Positions 1 to 8,885 of a stretch of DNA of 64,000 nt are shown here, piece after piece. Numbering within the stretch: the first letter of the stretch is position 1; each line of letters begins with the position of its first letter. Source of the DNA: Ferrovibrio sp036381655 (GTDB lineage: Bacteria > Pseudomonadota > Alphaproteobacteria > Ferrovibrionales > Ferrovibrionaceae). Below the pieces are notes generated by a model. It worked only from the letters and a program-made list of their open reading frames with translations, was not told the origin of the DNA and ran no database searches. The position numbers and the translations under genes are program-made. The stretch lies in NCBI RefSeq assembly GCF_036381655.1, contig NZ_DASVCJ010000065.1, positions 124,001-188,000 of the forward strand, read 5' to 3'.

Positions 1-738
1 CGGCGGCGATTCGGCACGGTCGGCTCCCCGGTCCGCTCCCGGGCCCGTTCCCTGGACCCTTCCTTGGACCGTTCCCTGGACCGCTCCCTCGCCGCCCGCG
101 GCGGCTTCCGCCTGGGCCCGCGCTTCCTCCCGGATCTGCGCCAATGCCTGCAGCCGGAGCTGGGCCGCAGCCGCGGCCACCGCCCGGTCCTGGCCGGAGG
201 GATCGGCCGGCGCCAGGGCAGCCGCGGCCACCTGGGCGGCCTTCTGCAGGGTCGCATGCGGATCCTTCTCCGGGCCGATATCGATCGGCACCTCGCCGCT
301 GGTGGCGTAACGCTGGCCGTCGGGGCCGAGGGTGTAGCCGTAGGAAGGCGCACCGGCATATTGGCCGCCCACGGCGGCATGGGCGCGTTCATGCGCGCGC
401 ACCTTGGCGTCGATCTGCTTCAGCTTTGCGACCTGCTGCTTCTCCTCTTCGCTCAGTTCGCCGGGAGCCTTCGGCTTGCCATTCGCTGTATCGGCGTCGC
501 TACCTTGCTGCTGCGCGGCCAGCAGCGTATTGCCATCGGCCAGCGGCGCAGACGGCAACGCCCGCTGCTCGGCCTTCTTCTGCTGCTTGTCGAGCGGTGA
601 AACAGGCTGGCCGGACCCGCCGAAGACCTTGAGGCCGGGAAAGCCGCTCTCCGGTGCCGCCCTGCGCGTGAAGGCAGCGTTGCCAAGGCCGGCGGACTGC
701 CCGGCGGAGGAAAGCGTTAACCCATCGCTCATATGCAT
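1..738 (-). CDS. SprA-related putative metalloprotease (CJM1_0395-like family), 3' end outside window
   Basis: The leftward reading frame is open from an ATG at 738 (a second in-frame ATG is at 732) to the window edge, so the C-terminus is missing. After a low-complexity N-terminus of about 90 residues comes the family core: a charged helix, VRAHERAHAAVGG containing an HExxH-type HERAH, then QYAGAPSYGYTLGPDGQRYA, then SGEVPIDIGPEKDP. This arrangement is characteristic of the SprA-related family (PF12118 type). The downstream part becomes Ala/Gln-rich and then Gly/Arg-rich. Proteolytic activity is inferred from the HExxH motif; the physiological substrate is unknown. The gene is divergent from the hybrid kinase at 851. 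Confidence 0.8.
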   Translation of the reverse strand, partial: MHMSDGLTLSSAGQSAGLGNAAFTRRAAPESGFPGLKVFGGSGQPVSPLDKQQKKAEQRALPSAPLADGNTLLAAQQQGSDADTANGKPKAPGELSEEEKQQVAKLKQIDAKVRAHERAHAAVGGQYAGAPSYGYTLGPDGQRYATSGEVPIDIGPEKDPHATLQKAAQVAAAALAPADPSGQDRAVAAAAAQLRLQALAQIREEARAQAEAAAGGEGAVQGTVQGRVQGTGPGADRGADRAESPP

Positions 739-850
739 ATTGTCCAAGGGAATTGTATGCTGCTCAAGCGGTTTTATAGGCACAGGAGTCTTTCTCGTTG
801 AAATCGTCCTGGGATGATTTAGGCTGGTACAAAATAACAACCGGCAAGAA

Positions 851-2410
851 ATGCTCGATCTCCTGCGCAATCTGATTGGCAAGGCCGGCGGCAAGGACCG
901 ACGCGAACTGAACTCAATCAGCGCCATCAATCAACGCATCTTCGACACCTCGCTCGACCTCATCCTGGTGGTCGACCGCAAGGGCACGTTCATCCGGGTC
1001 AGCCCCAGCTCTTTGGCCATTGTCGGCTATGCGCCGGAGGAGATGATCGGCCGCAGCGCAGCGGACTTCATTCACGCCGACGATCTCGATAAGACGCGCA
1101 CCGAGATGCGCCTGGCGCGCCGCGGCCGGGTGATGCGCCATTTCGACTGCCGCTACATGCACCGCGATGGCCACGCTGTGCCGCTGGCCTGGACCGGCGT
1201 GTGGTCGGAGCCCGAGCAGCAGCATTTCTTCATCGGCCGCGACATGACCGAGCGCATCGCCCAGGAAGAGCGGCTGCACCGTTCGCAGCGGCTGGAAGCA
1301 ATCGGCCAGTTGACCGGCGGCATCGCCCATGACTTCAACAACCTTCTGGCGGTGGTGATCGGCAATCTGGACATGATGGAAGGCCGCCTGGAGCACGATC
1401 CGGAATTGGCGGAATACGCAAACAGCGCTTTGCAGGCGGCGCTGCGCGGAGCGGAACTGACCCGGCAATTACTGGCCTTTGCCCGTCGCCAGTCGCTCAA
1501 CGCCATGGTCTTCGACGTCAACGCCAGGGTGACCGGCACGATAGACCTGTTGCGCCGGACCTTGGGCGAGCGGATCACTGTCGCCACGGCGCTGGCGCCC
1601 GATCTCTGGCCGGCCCTGGCCGATCCCGGTCAATTCGAGGCTGCCCTGGTCAACCTTGCGATCAATGCGCGCGATGCCATGCGCGATGGCGGCCGGCTGA
1701 CCATCGAGACCGAGAACAAGGTACTGGACGGAGACTATGCCAGGCTCAATGACGTCGCTCCCGGCTACTATGTCATGCTTGCCGTCTCCGATACCGGCAC
1801 CGGCATGGCGCCCGAGACGCTGGCGCATGTGTTCGAGCCGTTTTTCACCACCAAGCCGACCGGTGAAGGCACCGGACTGGGCCTGAGCATGGTCTACGGC
1901 TTCATCCGGCAATCCAACGGCCACATCAAGATCTATAGCGAGCTTGCCCGCGGCACCACCGTGCGGCTTTATCTGCCGCGCGCCGAAAATGCCAACGCAA
2001 CGGCGGAAGCCGCACCGTCCGCGCTGCCTGCCGCAAAAGGCGGCGAACGGATTCTGGTGGTGGAGGATAATCCGGAGGTGCGCAAGGTGGTCGTCTCGCA
2101 GCTCGACGAACTCGGCTACGACGTCGTCGAGATGGAGAATGGCGATACCGCGCTCGACTACCTGCGCCTGGGCGATGCCGTCGACCTCCTGTTCACCGAC
2201 GTGGTGATGCCGGGCGCCTTGAACGGCGACGAACTCGCCCGCGCCGCGCGCAGCCTGCGGCCGGGGCTGAAGGTGCTGCTGACATCGGGCTTTGCCAAGG
2301 CTTCGATCCAGGAAGGCGCGCGCTCGGACGTCTTCGAGCATTTCCTCGCCAAGCCCTACCGCAAGGCCGACCTCGCGGCGGCTTTGCGTGCCGCGCTGGA
2401 CGCGGAGTGA
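851..2410 (+). CDS. PAS-domain hybrid histidine kinase with C-terminal receiver
   Basis: A 519-residue sensor with no predicted membrane segments. Domains in order: PAS (about 25-135), HisKA with the H-box GGIAHDFNNLL (phospho-acceptor His160), HATPase with N-box NLAINARDAM (269-278), G-box DTGTGMAPE, F-box FEPFFTTKP and GTGLGLSMVYGF, then a receiver (about 400-515) with acidic pair E405/D406, phospho-acceptor Asp450 in LLFTDVVMPG and Lys501. All residues needed for autophosphorylation and intramolecular relay are present. The HDFNN-type H-box is typical of cytoplasmic hybrid kinases in alphaproteobacteria. No output regulator is adjacent, so the partner and the signal are unknown. The Shine-Dalgarno is weak. 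Confidence 0.92.
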   Translation: MLDLLRNLIGKAGGKDRRELNSISAINQRIFDTSLDLILVVDRKGTFIRVSPSSLAIVGYAPEEMIGRSAADFIHADDLDKTRTEMRLARRGRVMRHFDCRYMHRDGHAVPLAWTGVWSEPEQQHFFIGRDMTERIAQEERLHRSQRLEAIGQLTGGIAHDFNNLLAVVIGNLDMMEGRLEHDPELAEYANSALQAALRGAELTRQLLAFARRQSLNAMVFDVNARVTGTIDLLRRTLGERITVATALAPDLWPALADPGQFEAALVNLAINARDAMRDGGRLTIETENKVLDGDYARLNDVAPGYYVMLAVSDTGTGMAPETLAHVFEPFFTTKPTGEGTGLGLSMVYGFIRQSNGHIKIYSELARGTTVRLYLPRAENANATAEAAPSALPAAKGGERILVVEDNPEVRKVVVSQLDELGYDVVEMENGDTALDYLRLGDAVDLLFTDVVMPGALNGDELARAARSLRPGLKVLLTSGFAKASIQEGARSDVFEHFLAKPYRKADLAAALRAALDAE

Positions 2411-2429
2411 CAAGGACTTCTCATCGCTT

Positions 2430-2461
2430 CCCGTCACTCCCGCTTTCGCCGGAGTGACGGG
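2430..2461. terminator. Hairpin between convergent kinase and BON genes
   Basis: An 11-bp perfect inverted repeat (2430-2440 against 2451-2461, arm CCCGTCACTCC) with a 10-nt loop sits in the 62-bp gap between two convergent genes. There is no long T-run, so it may be a bidirectional transcript-end hairpin or a dispersed REP-like palindrome; the sequence resembles common chromosomal repeats of the 'cccgctttcgcc' type. Confidence 0.5.
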
Positions 2462-2472
2462 GGAGAGATTCG

Positions 2473-3405
2473 CTACCGCCCGGCGACGCGGAGCCGGTTG
2501 TCAATATCCTTCACACCGTAACAGTCGTCGACGATATCCTCGATCCGACGCTTCACGCGCCGGCTTTCGACCGTGCCCTCCAGCGTGACGATGCCTTCGT
2601 TGCATTGGATCTCGACATCGCTGGGATCGATGTCCGGCGCGTCGGTCAGGCGCTCGCAGATTTCCTCGCGCAGCCGCTCGTCGGAGCGCTGATAGCCTTT
2701 CGGCGCCCGGCCACGATAGCGCCCCGGATAGCGTTCCTGCGCGCCGTGAAGATCGCCGCCATGCTGGCCGCCCATGCTGTACTGGTGACCGCCCATGCCA
2801 TAATGCCCGCCGCCGCCAAAGCGGCTGCGCGGTTCACCGCCATAGGGCGAGGACGGCCGCTCCCGATCGCGATCGACGAGCGCGCGGTTGACATCGTCGT
2901 GGTAGTAATTTTCGCCGCTGCCCTGCCAGCCGCTGCCGCCCATCTGGCGATAGGCCCGTCCGGTGCCCGCCTCACCCGATTGCGGCCAATCGCCGGCGGC
3001 ATATTCGCGGCCATAGCCCAGGCCGGCGCCACTTTCACCACGGCCGTAGGAGCGGCCGAAACGGCCGGATTCCTCGGTTCCCGTGTCGCCCCGCTCGCCG
3101 TATCGCCGCGTAAGCTGATCCGGCGCACCGCTTTGCTCTTCGCGCGCCGTGGCCGGGCTGGTGCGAGCCTCGCGCGCCTGAGCCCCACGCGCCTGAGCCT
3201 CCCGCGCCTGGGCCTCGCGGGCCTGGGCCTCGCGGGCCTGGGCTTCGCGGGCCTGGGCTTCGCGGGCCTGGGCTTCGCGGGCTTCTTCCTCGGAAAGCCG
3301 CAACCGGCGGAACTCGGGCTCGCGCTCACCGCGCGGCCACGCGCCCTGCGGCTCTGGGGCGCCGCTTTGCTTGCGTTGATCCTTGGACAAAAACCTTGGC
3401 GCCAT
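2473..3405 (-). CDS. BON-domain protein with pentapeptide-repeat coiled region
   Basis: A 310-residue protein without a signal peptide. An N-terminal basic segment leads into eight or so copies of the pentad AREAQ (about residues 41-80), which should form a charged helix or coiled coil. A long Gly/Arg/Tyr-rich low-complexity middle follows (about 85-225). The C-terminal 75 residues form a BON domain (core includes EICERLTDAPDIDPSDVEIQ and GIVTLEGTVESRRVKRRIED). BON domains bind membranes or other macromolecules; here it ends the protein, as in many small alphaproteobacterial SWFGD/BON proteins. Function is inferred only at that level. It is convergent with the hybrid kinase. Confidence 0.8.
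   Translation of the reverse strand: MAPRFLSKDQRKQSGAPEPQGAWPRGEREPEFRRLRLSEEEAREAQAREAQAREAQAREAQAREAQAREAQARGAQAREARTSPATAREEQSGAPDQLTRRYGERGDTGTEESGRFGRSYGRGESGAGLGYGREYAAGDWPQSGEAGTGRAYRQMGGSGWQGSGENYYHDDVNRALVDRDRERPSSPYGGEPRSRFGGGGHYGMGGHQYSMGGQHGGDLHGAQERYPGRYRGRAPKGYQRSDERLREEICERLTDAPDIDPSDVEIQCNEGIVTLEGTVESRRVKRRIEDIVDDCYGVKDIDNRLRVAGR
3168..3282 (-). repeat. 15-bp tandem repeat encoding AREAQ pentads
   Basis: About eight 15-bp units run through the 5' part of the BON gene. The units at the gene's 5' side are nearly identical at DNA level, while those further 3' have drifted (ARGAQ, AREAR), which suggests recent expansion from one side. Confidence 0.85.
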
Positions 3406-3534
3406 ATCGCCCTCTCCTTGCTGACACTGCCGGATAAAACTCCCGGTGAGCGATATGGAACGTTGCGCGGCAGCGATGGTTCCCGCTGGAAATGTCAGCC
3501 TGCGTCAATGCACCGCAGCGACGGAGAAGGCGCG

Positions 3535-4878
3535 TCAATCCGGGCCGGCGATGCCGGCTGTTTTGAGCGCTGCCTTCTGTCGGCGCATCAGCGCCCTGAT
3601 GTCGAAGCCCTCGATCAGATCGTGGAACAGGCGATGCCAGTTGATCTCCGCCTTCAGGTGCAAGAACACGCCGCCCAGTCCAATCGCAGCGCGATCCATG
3701 AAGACGAATTCGCGCGGCGGCGTCACCCCGCCATGCTGACGCAATTGCCGATGCACCTGTTCGGCGACCTCGCGGCCGTACAGCCCGGTCGCCTCCATCT
3801 CCTGGATACGGCGCGGGCGGTCTTCCAGAAGCGGCGCATAGACGAATTCGGCCCAGAGGTTGAGCGTGTCGATCACCTCGTTGCTCAGGCCCTTGAAGCC
3901 CCAGGTTTCATAGGCGTGCACGGCAAGATCGCGGTCCTGCGTCGAGATCGCGCGATAGAGATCGATCACGCCTCCGACGAATTTCGGCGCAAAGATGCGG
4001 ATGCAGCCGAAATCCAGCAGGTTGATGTCGAAATCCTCGCGTACCGTGTAATTGCCGAGATGCGGGTCGCCGTGAATCACGCCGCATTGGTAGAACGGCA
4101 CGTACCAGGCGCGGAACAGGTTGTAGGCTATCTTATTGCGCGTCTCCTGCGGCGCATCCCTGAATTCCAGAAGCGGCCGCCCCTCCAGCCAGGTCATAGT
4201 GAGCAGCCGCTTGGTCGTCAGCTCCGGCAGCACGTCCGGCACATGGACATGCTTCTCGTCCTTCAGCATCGCCGAATAGAGCCGCATATGGCGGCTCTCG
4301 CGTTCGTAATCGAGTTCCTCGCGCAGCCTTGCGGCAATCTCCGCATGGATGTGCCTGGTGTCGATCGCCGGATCGTAACGGCCGTAGATGGCGAAGATCA
4401 GCCTGAGCTGCTGCAGGTCCGCTTCCACGGCGGAGGACATGTTCGGATATTGCAGCTTCACGGCCAAGGCACGGCCGTCCTTCGCCACGGCGCGATGCAC
4501 CTGGCCGAGGCTTGCCGCTGCGGCGGCGGCAAGCTCGAAGGACTTGTACTTGCCCTGCCAGCCCGCGCCGAGCTCGGCAGTCATGCGGCGCTTCACGAAG
4601 GCCTGCCCCATTGCCGGCGCGTTGGCCTGCAACTGCGCCAGTTCCTGCACATATTCCTTCGGCAGCGCATCCGGGATGGTGGTCATGATCTGCGCCACCT
4701 TCATCAGCGGGCCTTTCAGTCCGCCGAGGGCAGTGCGCAGTTCCGCCGCGTGCTGCGCGCGGTTTACCTTGACGCCGAAGACGCGTTCGGCGCCGAGCCG
4801 CGCCGCCAGGCCGCCGACGGAGGCGCCGACCTTGGCATAGCGCCGGGCACGGCCGATGACGCTGTCCTCTTCAGGCAT
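3535..4878 (-). CDS. ABC1/AarF (UbiB-like, ADCK) family atypical kinase
   Basis: A 447-residue protein of the AarF/UbiB/ADCK family. It has the N-terminal KxGQ-like segment LKGPLMKVAQIM (Lys60), the A-rich loop AAAASLGQVHRA (about 119-130) that replaces a P-loop, invariant Lys141 in LAVKLQYP, catalytic VIHGDPHLGN and metal-binding LLDFG. KVAQ in place of KxGQ is a noted variant. Family members support ubiquinone biosynthesis or lipid homeostasis as ATPases or kinases. No ubiquinone genes are next to it, so I do not call it UbiB. It is 2 bp downstream of pepF, and the two are probably co-transcribed. Confidence 0.88.
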   Translation of the reverse strand: MPEEDSVIGRARRYAKVGASVGGLAARLGAERVFGVKVNRAQHAAELRTALGGLKGPLMKVAQIMTTIPDALPKEYVQELAQLQANAPAMGQAFVKRRMTAELGAGWQGKYKSFELAAAAAASLGQVHRAVAKDGRALAVKLQYPNMSSAVEADLQQLRLIFAIYGRYDPAIDTRHIHAEIAARLREELDYERESRHMRLYSAMLKDEKHVHVPDVLPELTTKRLLTMTWLEGRPLLEFRDAPQETRNKIAYNLFRAWYVPFYQCGVIHGDPHLGNYTVREDFDINLLDFGCIRIFAPKFVGGVIDLYRAISTQDRDLAVHAYETWGFKGLSNEVIDTLNLWAEFVYAPLLEDRPRRIQEMEATGLYGREVAEQVHRQLRQHGGVTPPREFVFMDRAAIGLGGVFLHLKAEINWHRLFHDLIEGFDIRALMRRQKAALKTAGIAGPD

Positions 4879-4880
4879 GA

Positions 4881-6680
4881 TCAGCCAAGCCGTTCCAGCT
4901 CATCGATGAACCCTTCGATCACGCCCAGACCCTTCGACCAGAAGGCCGGATCGGAGGCGTCGAGACCGAAGGGCGCCAGCAGTTCCTTATGCCGCAAGGT
5001 GCCGCCGGCCTTGAGCATGGCAAAATACTTCTCCTGAAATCCCTGCTCTGCATCCTGATAGCGCGCATAGAGCGCATTCACCAGGCAATCGCCGAAGGCA
5101 TAGGCGTAGACGTAGAACGGCGAATGGATGAAATGCGGAATGTAGCACCAGAAGGTGCTGTAATCCTCGTCGAACTTCAGTGCCGGGCCGAGGCTTTCCT
5201 TCTGCACGCCGAGCCAGATCTCGCCCAGACGGTCCGGCGTCAGCTCGCCCTCGCGCCGCGCGGCATGCACCTGGCGCTCGAACTTGAAAAAGGCGATCTG
5301 GCGCACGACGGTGTTCAGCATGTCCTCGACCTTGGAGGCCAGCATGATCTTGCGGCGCTCCGGACCTGCCTGATCGAGCAGGGCGCGGAAGGTCAGCTGC
5401 TCGCCGAAGACCGAGGCGGTTTCCGCCAGGGTGAGCGGCGTATCCGCCATCAGCGGGCCCTGCTCGGCCGCCAGCAATTGATGCACGCCATGTCCCAGTT
5501 CATGCGCGAGCGTCATCACGTCGCGCGTGCGGCCCTGGTAGTTCAGCAAGAGATACGGATGCGCGCTCGGCACCGTCGGATGGGCGAAAGCGCCCGAGGC
5601 CTTGCCCGGCCGCGCCGGCGCGTCGATCCAGGCATTATCGAAGAACCGGCGACCGAGATCGGCCAATTGCGGCGAAAACCGGCCATAGGCTTGCAGCACG
5701 ATGTCGCGCGCCTCGTCCCAGCCGATCAGGCGGTCATGGTCTTCCGGCAGCGGCGCATTGCGGTCCCACCAGGCCAGCTTCCCGGCGCCCATCCACTTTG
5801 CCTTCAGCTTGTAATAGCGGTGCGACAGTTGCGGGTAGGCGGCGGTGACCGCGTCGGTCAGCGCGTTGACCACTTCAGGCTCGACGCAATTGGACAGATG
5901 GCGATAGGCCTCCGGCGTCGGGTACTTGCGCCAGCGGTCTTCAACCTCCTTGTCCTTGGCCAGCGTATTCGTGATCAGCGCAAACAGGCGGATATTCTGG
6001 CGGAATACCTTGGCCAGCGACCTGGCCGCCATCTTGCGCGTTTTCGGATCCTTGTCGGACAGCTTGTGCAGCGCCTGCTCGGCGGTGAGCTGCTCCTTGC
6101 CGAAGGGGAAGCGCAGGCTCGCCATGGTCTCGTCGAACAGGCGGTTCCAGGCGGCGCGGCCGGCGACGGCCTTCTCGTGCAGCAGCCGCTCGATCTCGTC
6201 GCTGAGCTGATGCTCGCGGAACAGCCGCAGATCGCGCAGCCAGGGCCGGTAATGAGACAGCTTGGCCGACTCGGTGTATTTCCTTTCGAGGGCGGCCTCG
6301 TCGAGACGATTGAGTTCGAGCGTCAGGAACAGAAGCTTGGTGGTGACGTCGTTCAGCTTCTCCTGCATATCCTGGTAGAAGCCGGCAATTTCGGCATCGG
6401 CCATGTTGCCGGCGTAGGCCAGCGACGCATAGGACATCATCCGGCCGATCAGGTCGCTGATCTCTTCATATTCAACGATCGCCGCGCCGAGTTCGTCGCC
6501 CGAAAGATCGGCGATGCGGCCCTTGTATTGCAGCTCGAGCTTGCCGGCCCGCTCGTTCACGGCGGCGAGATCGCGCTTCAATTCGGCCGAGTCGAGGCCG
6601 GGATAAAGATCGTTCAGGTCCCAGACGGGCAGTCGGCCGAGATCGTTGGCGGCAGTCTCGGCGGCGGCGGGGGAAGCCAT
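4881..6680 (-). CDS. pepF: M3-family oligoendopeptidase F
   Basis: A 599-residue zinc metallopeptidase. The zinc motif is HELGH (His393, Glu394, His397) within DVMTLAHELGHGVHQ, followed by LTLAETASVFGEQ, which supplies the third ligand Glu. The N-terminal half is the helical PepF region, and the length matches the family (about 600). It hydrolyses short oligopeptides in the cytoplasm. The start codon is preceded by a good ribosome binding site (AAGAGGTGA). The aarF-like gene follows 2 bp downstream. Confidence 0.95.
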   Translation of the reverse strand: MASPAAAETAANDLGRLPVWDLNDLYPGLDSAELKRDLAAVNERAGKLELQYKGRIADLSGDELGAAIVEYEEISDLIGRMMSYASLAYAGNMADAEIAGFYQDMQEKLNDVTTKLLFLTLELNRLDEAALERKYTESAKLSHYRPWLRDLRLFREHQLSDEIERLLHEKAVAGRAAWNRLFDETMASLRFPFGKEQLTAEQALHKLSDKDPKTRKMAARSLAKVFRQNIRLFALITNTLAKDKEVEDRWRKYPTPEAYRHLSNCVEPEVVNALTDAVTAAYPQLSHRYYKLKAKWMGAGKLAWWDRNAPLPEDHDRLIGWDEARDIVLQAYGRFSPQLADLGRRFFDNAWIDAPARPGKASGAFAHPTVPSAHPYLLLNYQGRTRDVMTLAHELGHGVHQLLAAEQGPLMADTPLTLAETASVFGEQLTFRALLDQAGPERRKIMLASKVEDMLNTVVRQIAFFKFERQVHAARREGELTPDRLGEIWLGVQKESLGPALKFDEDYSTFWCYIPHFIHSPFYVYAYAFGDCLVNALYARYQDAEQGFQEKYFAMLKAGGTLRHKELLAPFGLDASDPAFWSKGLGVIEGFIDELERLG

Positions 6681-6787
6681 TCGTCACCTCTTCTTTGTAA
6701 CGGCACCAATATATGGGAATTCGCCAGGCGTTTGACTACCCCGGGGCCCTGGTGGCCGGCAGGACGGCCGCGCAGTCAGCTGCACAG

Positions 6788-7225
6788 TCAGTCGAGCAGG
6801 AAATGGGCATGCGCCGCGGCGACCGGGCGCTCGGGATCGTCCTGCCAGGCTTCGGCACGCACGTTGGCGATGCGGCGGCCATGCTTGGTGACCACCGCAC
6901 GGGCATAAGTCTCGACCGGCCGCGCCGAGCGCAGATAATCCACCGAGAGGTCGATGATCTTCGGGATGCTGTCGGTATCCGCCGCCCAGATCAGATGCAC
7001 GATGGCAGCCGATTCCAGCAACGCGCCGACCACGCCGCCGTGCAAGGCAGGCAATTGCGCATTGCCGACCAGTTTGGGATCGGCAGGCAGCACGCAGACC
7101 GGGCCGCCTTCACCCTCGCGCACCGTCAGGCCCAGAAAGCGGAAATACGGCACCACCTGCATGAAGGCGCCGTAATCCCTGGCGGCACGCGCCTCGGCGA
7201 TCAGCTTCTGCAGATCGATGCTCAT
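6788..7225 (-). CDS. PaaI-family hotdog thioesterase (downstream copy)
   Basis: A 145-residue hotdog-fold protein starting MSIDLQKL. I chose the ATG at 7225 rather than the longer upstream open frame because it overlaps the stop of the preceding thioesterase by 4 bp (ATGA), a typical coupled arrangement. The signature LHGGVVGALLESAA is the helix-capping HGG motif of PaaI/YbgC-type acyl-CoA thioesterases, and IDLSVDYLRSA is the matching strand. Substrate is unknown. The tandem pairing with the gene at 7222-7716 suggests duplicate or heteromeric enzymes. Confidence 0.9.
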   Translation of the reverse strand: MSIDLQKLIAEARAARDYGAFMQVVPYFRFLGLTVREGEGGPVCVLPADPKLVGNAQLPALHGGVVGALLESAAIVHLIWAADTDSIPKIIDLSVDYLRSARPVETYARAVVTKHGRRIANVRAEAWQDDPERPVAAAHAHFLLD

Positions 7226-7716
7226 GCGATATTGTCCGAAACCTTGCGGGGCAGCGGCGGCTTGGCGGAAGAGCCGATCATGAAGGCGCCGACGCAAGTG
7301 GCGACCAGATCGTCAGGCGCCTCCGGATGAAAGGCGCGCGCCCGGGCGAAGGCGATATGGCGGGTCAGCTTGTAGCATTCGGCGGTCGCATATAGCTCCT
7401 TCTGCGCCGATGCCGGCTTCAGGTAATCGATGCGCAAATCCAGCGTGGCGACCGCCTGCAGCCGCTGCAAGGCGGCAAACACCGCCATCCCGCAGACCGT
7501 ATCGATCAGGCTGGTGACCGCGCCGCCGTGCAGAATGCCGGTCGTCGGGTCGCCGACAAGATCCGGGTTATACGGCAAGGCCAGCGTCGTCGCCTCGCGG
7601 CTGATCTTGACCACCTTGATGCCCAGCGCGCCGCAATGGGGGATGCCCTTCCGGACGATCGTCTCGACGAGTTTCGGGTCCACTCCTTCCGGATCGATGC
7701 GCGGCGACTCACTCAC
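7222..7716 (-). CDS. PaaI-family hotdog thioesterase (upstream copy)
   Basis: A 164-residue hotdog thioesterase with ILHGGAVTSLIDTVCG as the family motif and LDLRIDYLKPA as the following strand. It hydrolyses acyl-CoA thioesters in the cytoplasm; the acyl chain cannot be told from sequence. It lies 3 bp after the epimerase gene and overlaps the second thioesterase by 4 bp, so epimerase and both thioesterases probably share a transcript. Confidence 0.9.
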   Translation of the reverse strand: MSESPRIDPEGVDPKLVETIVRKGIPHCGALGIKVVKISREATTLALPYNPDLVGDPTTGILHGGAVTSLIDTVCGMAVFAALQRLQAVATLDLRIDYLKPASAQKELYATAECYKLTRHIAFARARAFHPEAPDDLVATCVGAFMIGSSAKPPLPRKVSDNIA

Positions 7717-7719
7717 GGT

Positions 7720-8697
7720 TCAGACCTTGTGGTACTGACGATACCATTCCACGAAGCGCGGCACGCCGATATCGATCGGCGTCTTCGGTTCGAACCCGAG
7801 ATCGTTCTTGATCGCATCGATATCGGCATAGGTGGCCCGCACGTCGCCCGGCTGCATCGGCAACATCTCCTTTTCGGCCTTCCTGCCGATGGCGTTCTCC
7901 AGCACCTCGATGAGACGCAGCAGCGGCTCGGGCTTGTTGTTGCCGATATTGTATAGGCGATAGGGCCGGCCCTGGGCATCCGGCCCCGGCGGATTGTCGA
8001 GCGTCTTGATCACGCCATCGACGATGTCGTCGATATAGGTGAAGTCGCGCTGCATATCGCCGTGATTGAAGACCTGGATCGGGCGGCCCTCGAAGATCGC
8101 CTTGGTGAAGATGTAGAGCGCCATGTCCGGCCGGCCCCAGGGGCCATAGACGGTGAAAAAGCGCAGGCCCGTCTGCGGGAAACGGAAAAGATGCGCATAG
8201 GCATGGCTGAGCAGCTCGTCCGACTTCTTGGTCGCGGCATAAAGCGACACCGGCGAATCGACGCGGTCCTCCACCGAAAACGGCAGCTTGGTGTTGCCGC
8301 CATAGACCGAGGAAGACGAGGCATAGACCAGATGCTCGCATTTCGGCAGATGCCGGGCGAGTTCCAGCATCACGGTATGGCCCAGCACATTGGCGCGGAT
8401 ATAGGCAAAAGGATTCACCAGCGAATAGCGCACGCCGGCCTGGGCGGCGAGATGGACGATGCGGCGGACATCCGCCCCGGCGGCGGCTTCCTTTACGGCA
8501 TCCACATCGGCGATGTCGGCCTGGTACAATTTGAATCCCTTTCGACCCTGCAATTGTTCAAGTCGTGCGCGTTTGAGGGCAGGATCGTAATAATCGTTCA
8601 GATTATCGAGGCCGATCACCTCGTCGCCGCGCGCCAGCAGCACTTGCGCGACATGAAAGCCGATGAAGCCGGCAGCGCCGGTAAGTAAAATTGCCAT
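7720..8697 (-). CDS. NAD-dependent epimerase, UDP-glucuronate 4-epimerase-like
   Basis: A 325-residue extended short-chain dehydrogenase. It has the N-terminal nucleotide motif GAAGFIG, catalytic YAATKK (YxxxK) and the conserved SSSVYGGNTKLPFS, NDYYDPALKRARL and YGPWGRPDMAL segments typical of UDP-glucuronate 4-epimerases (LpsL/CapI group). The product would be UDP-galacturonate for surface polysaccharide. It leads the thioesterase operon, and a 188-bp non-coding region separates it from the divergent oxidoreductase at 8886. Confidence 0.9.
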   Translation of the reverse strand: MAILLTGAAGFIGFHVAQVLLARGDEVIGLDNLNDYYDPALKRARLEQLQGRKGFKLYQADIADVDAVKEAAAGADVRRIVHLAAQAGVRYSLVNPFAYIRANVLGHTVMLELARHLPKCEHLVYASSSSVYGGNTKLPFSVEDRVDSPVSLYAATKKSDELLSHAYAHLFRFPQTGLRFFTVYGPWGRPDMALYIFTKAIFEGRPIQVFNHGDMQRDFTYIDDIVDGVIKTLDNPPGPDAQGRPYRLYNIGNNKPEPLLRLIEVLENAIGRKAEKEMLPMQPGDVRATYADIDAIKNDLGFEPKTPIDIGVPRFVEWYRQYHKV

Positions 8698-8831
8698 CTG
8701 TTCCGGAGAATGTGCCGTTGACGTGGTCGGGTGACTAGCCTTTGCTATCTACCAGAACCAACTGAAACAGCAACCGGCGGCGAGGCCAGTGACCGTTCGG
8801 GAATTTCACTCGACTCTCGCATCCGGCGCTC

Positions 8832-8870
8832 TATAATTAGGTCAGTATTGCTTACCTATTTTCGGTAAGC
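8832..8870 (+). promoter_or_regulatory. Candidate promoter -10 and operator palindrome before the oxidoreductase gene
   Basis: A perfect TATAAT (8832-8837) is followed by a 7-bp inverted repeat, GCTTACC (8850-8856) and GGTAAGC (8864-8870) with a 7-nt spacer, just upstream of the ribosome binding site GGGAGGAGAA. No good -35 was found at 16-18 bp. The palindrome lies where a repressor would block transcription, or it could form a small leader hairpin. The assignment is inference from position and symmetry. Confidence 0.45.
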
Positions 8871-8885
8871 GGGAGGAGAACCGGG

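Noticed and set aside
798..833. Promoter before the hybrid kinase (TTGAAA ... TACAAA)
   Set aside because: Spacing is 24 bp, outside the sigma70 range.
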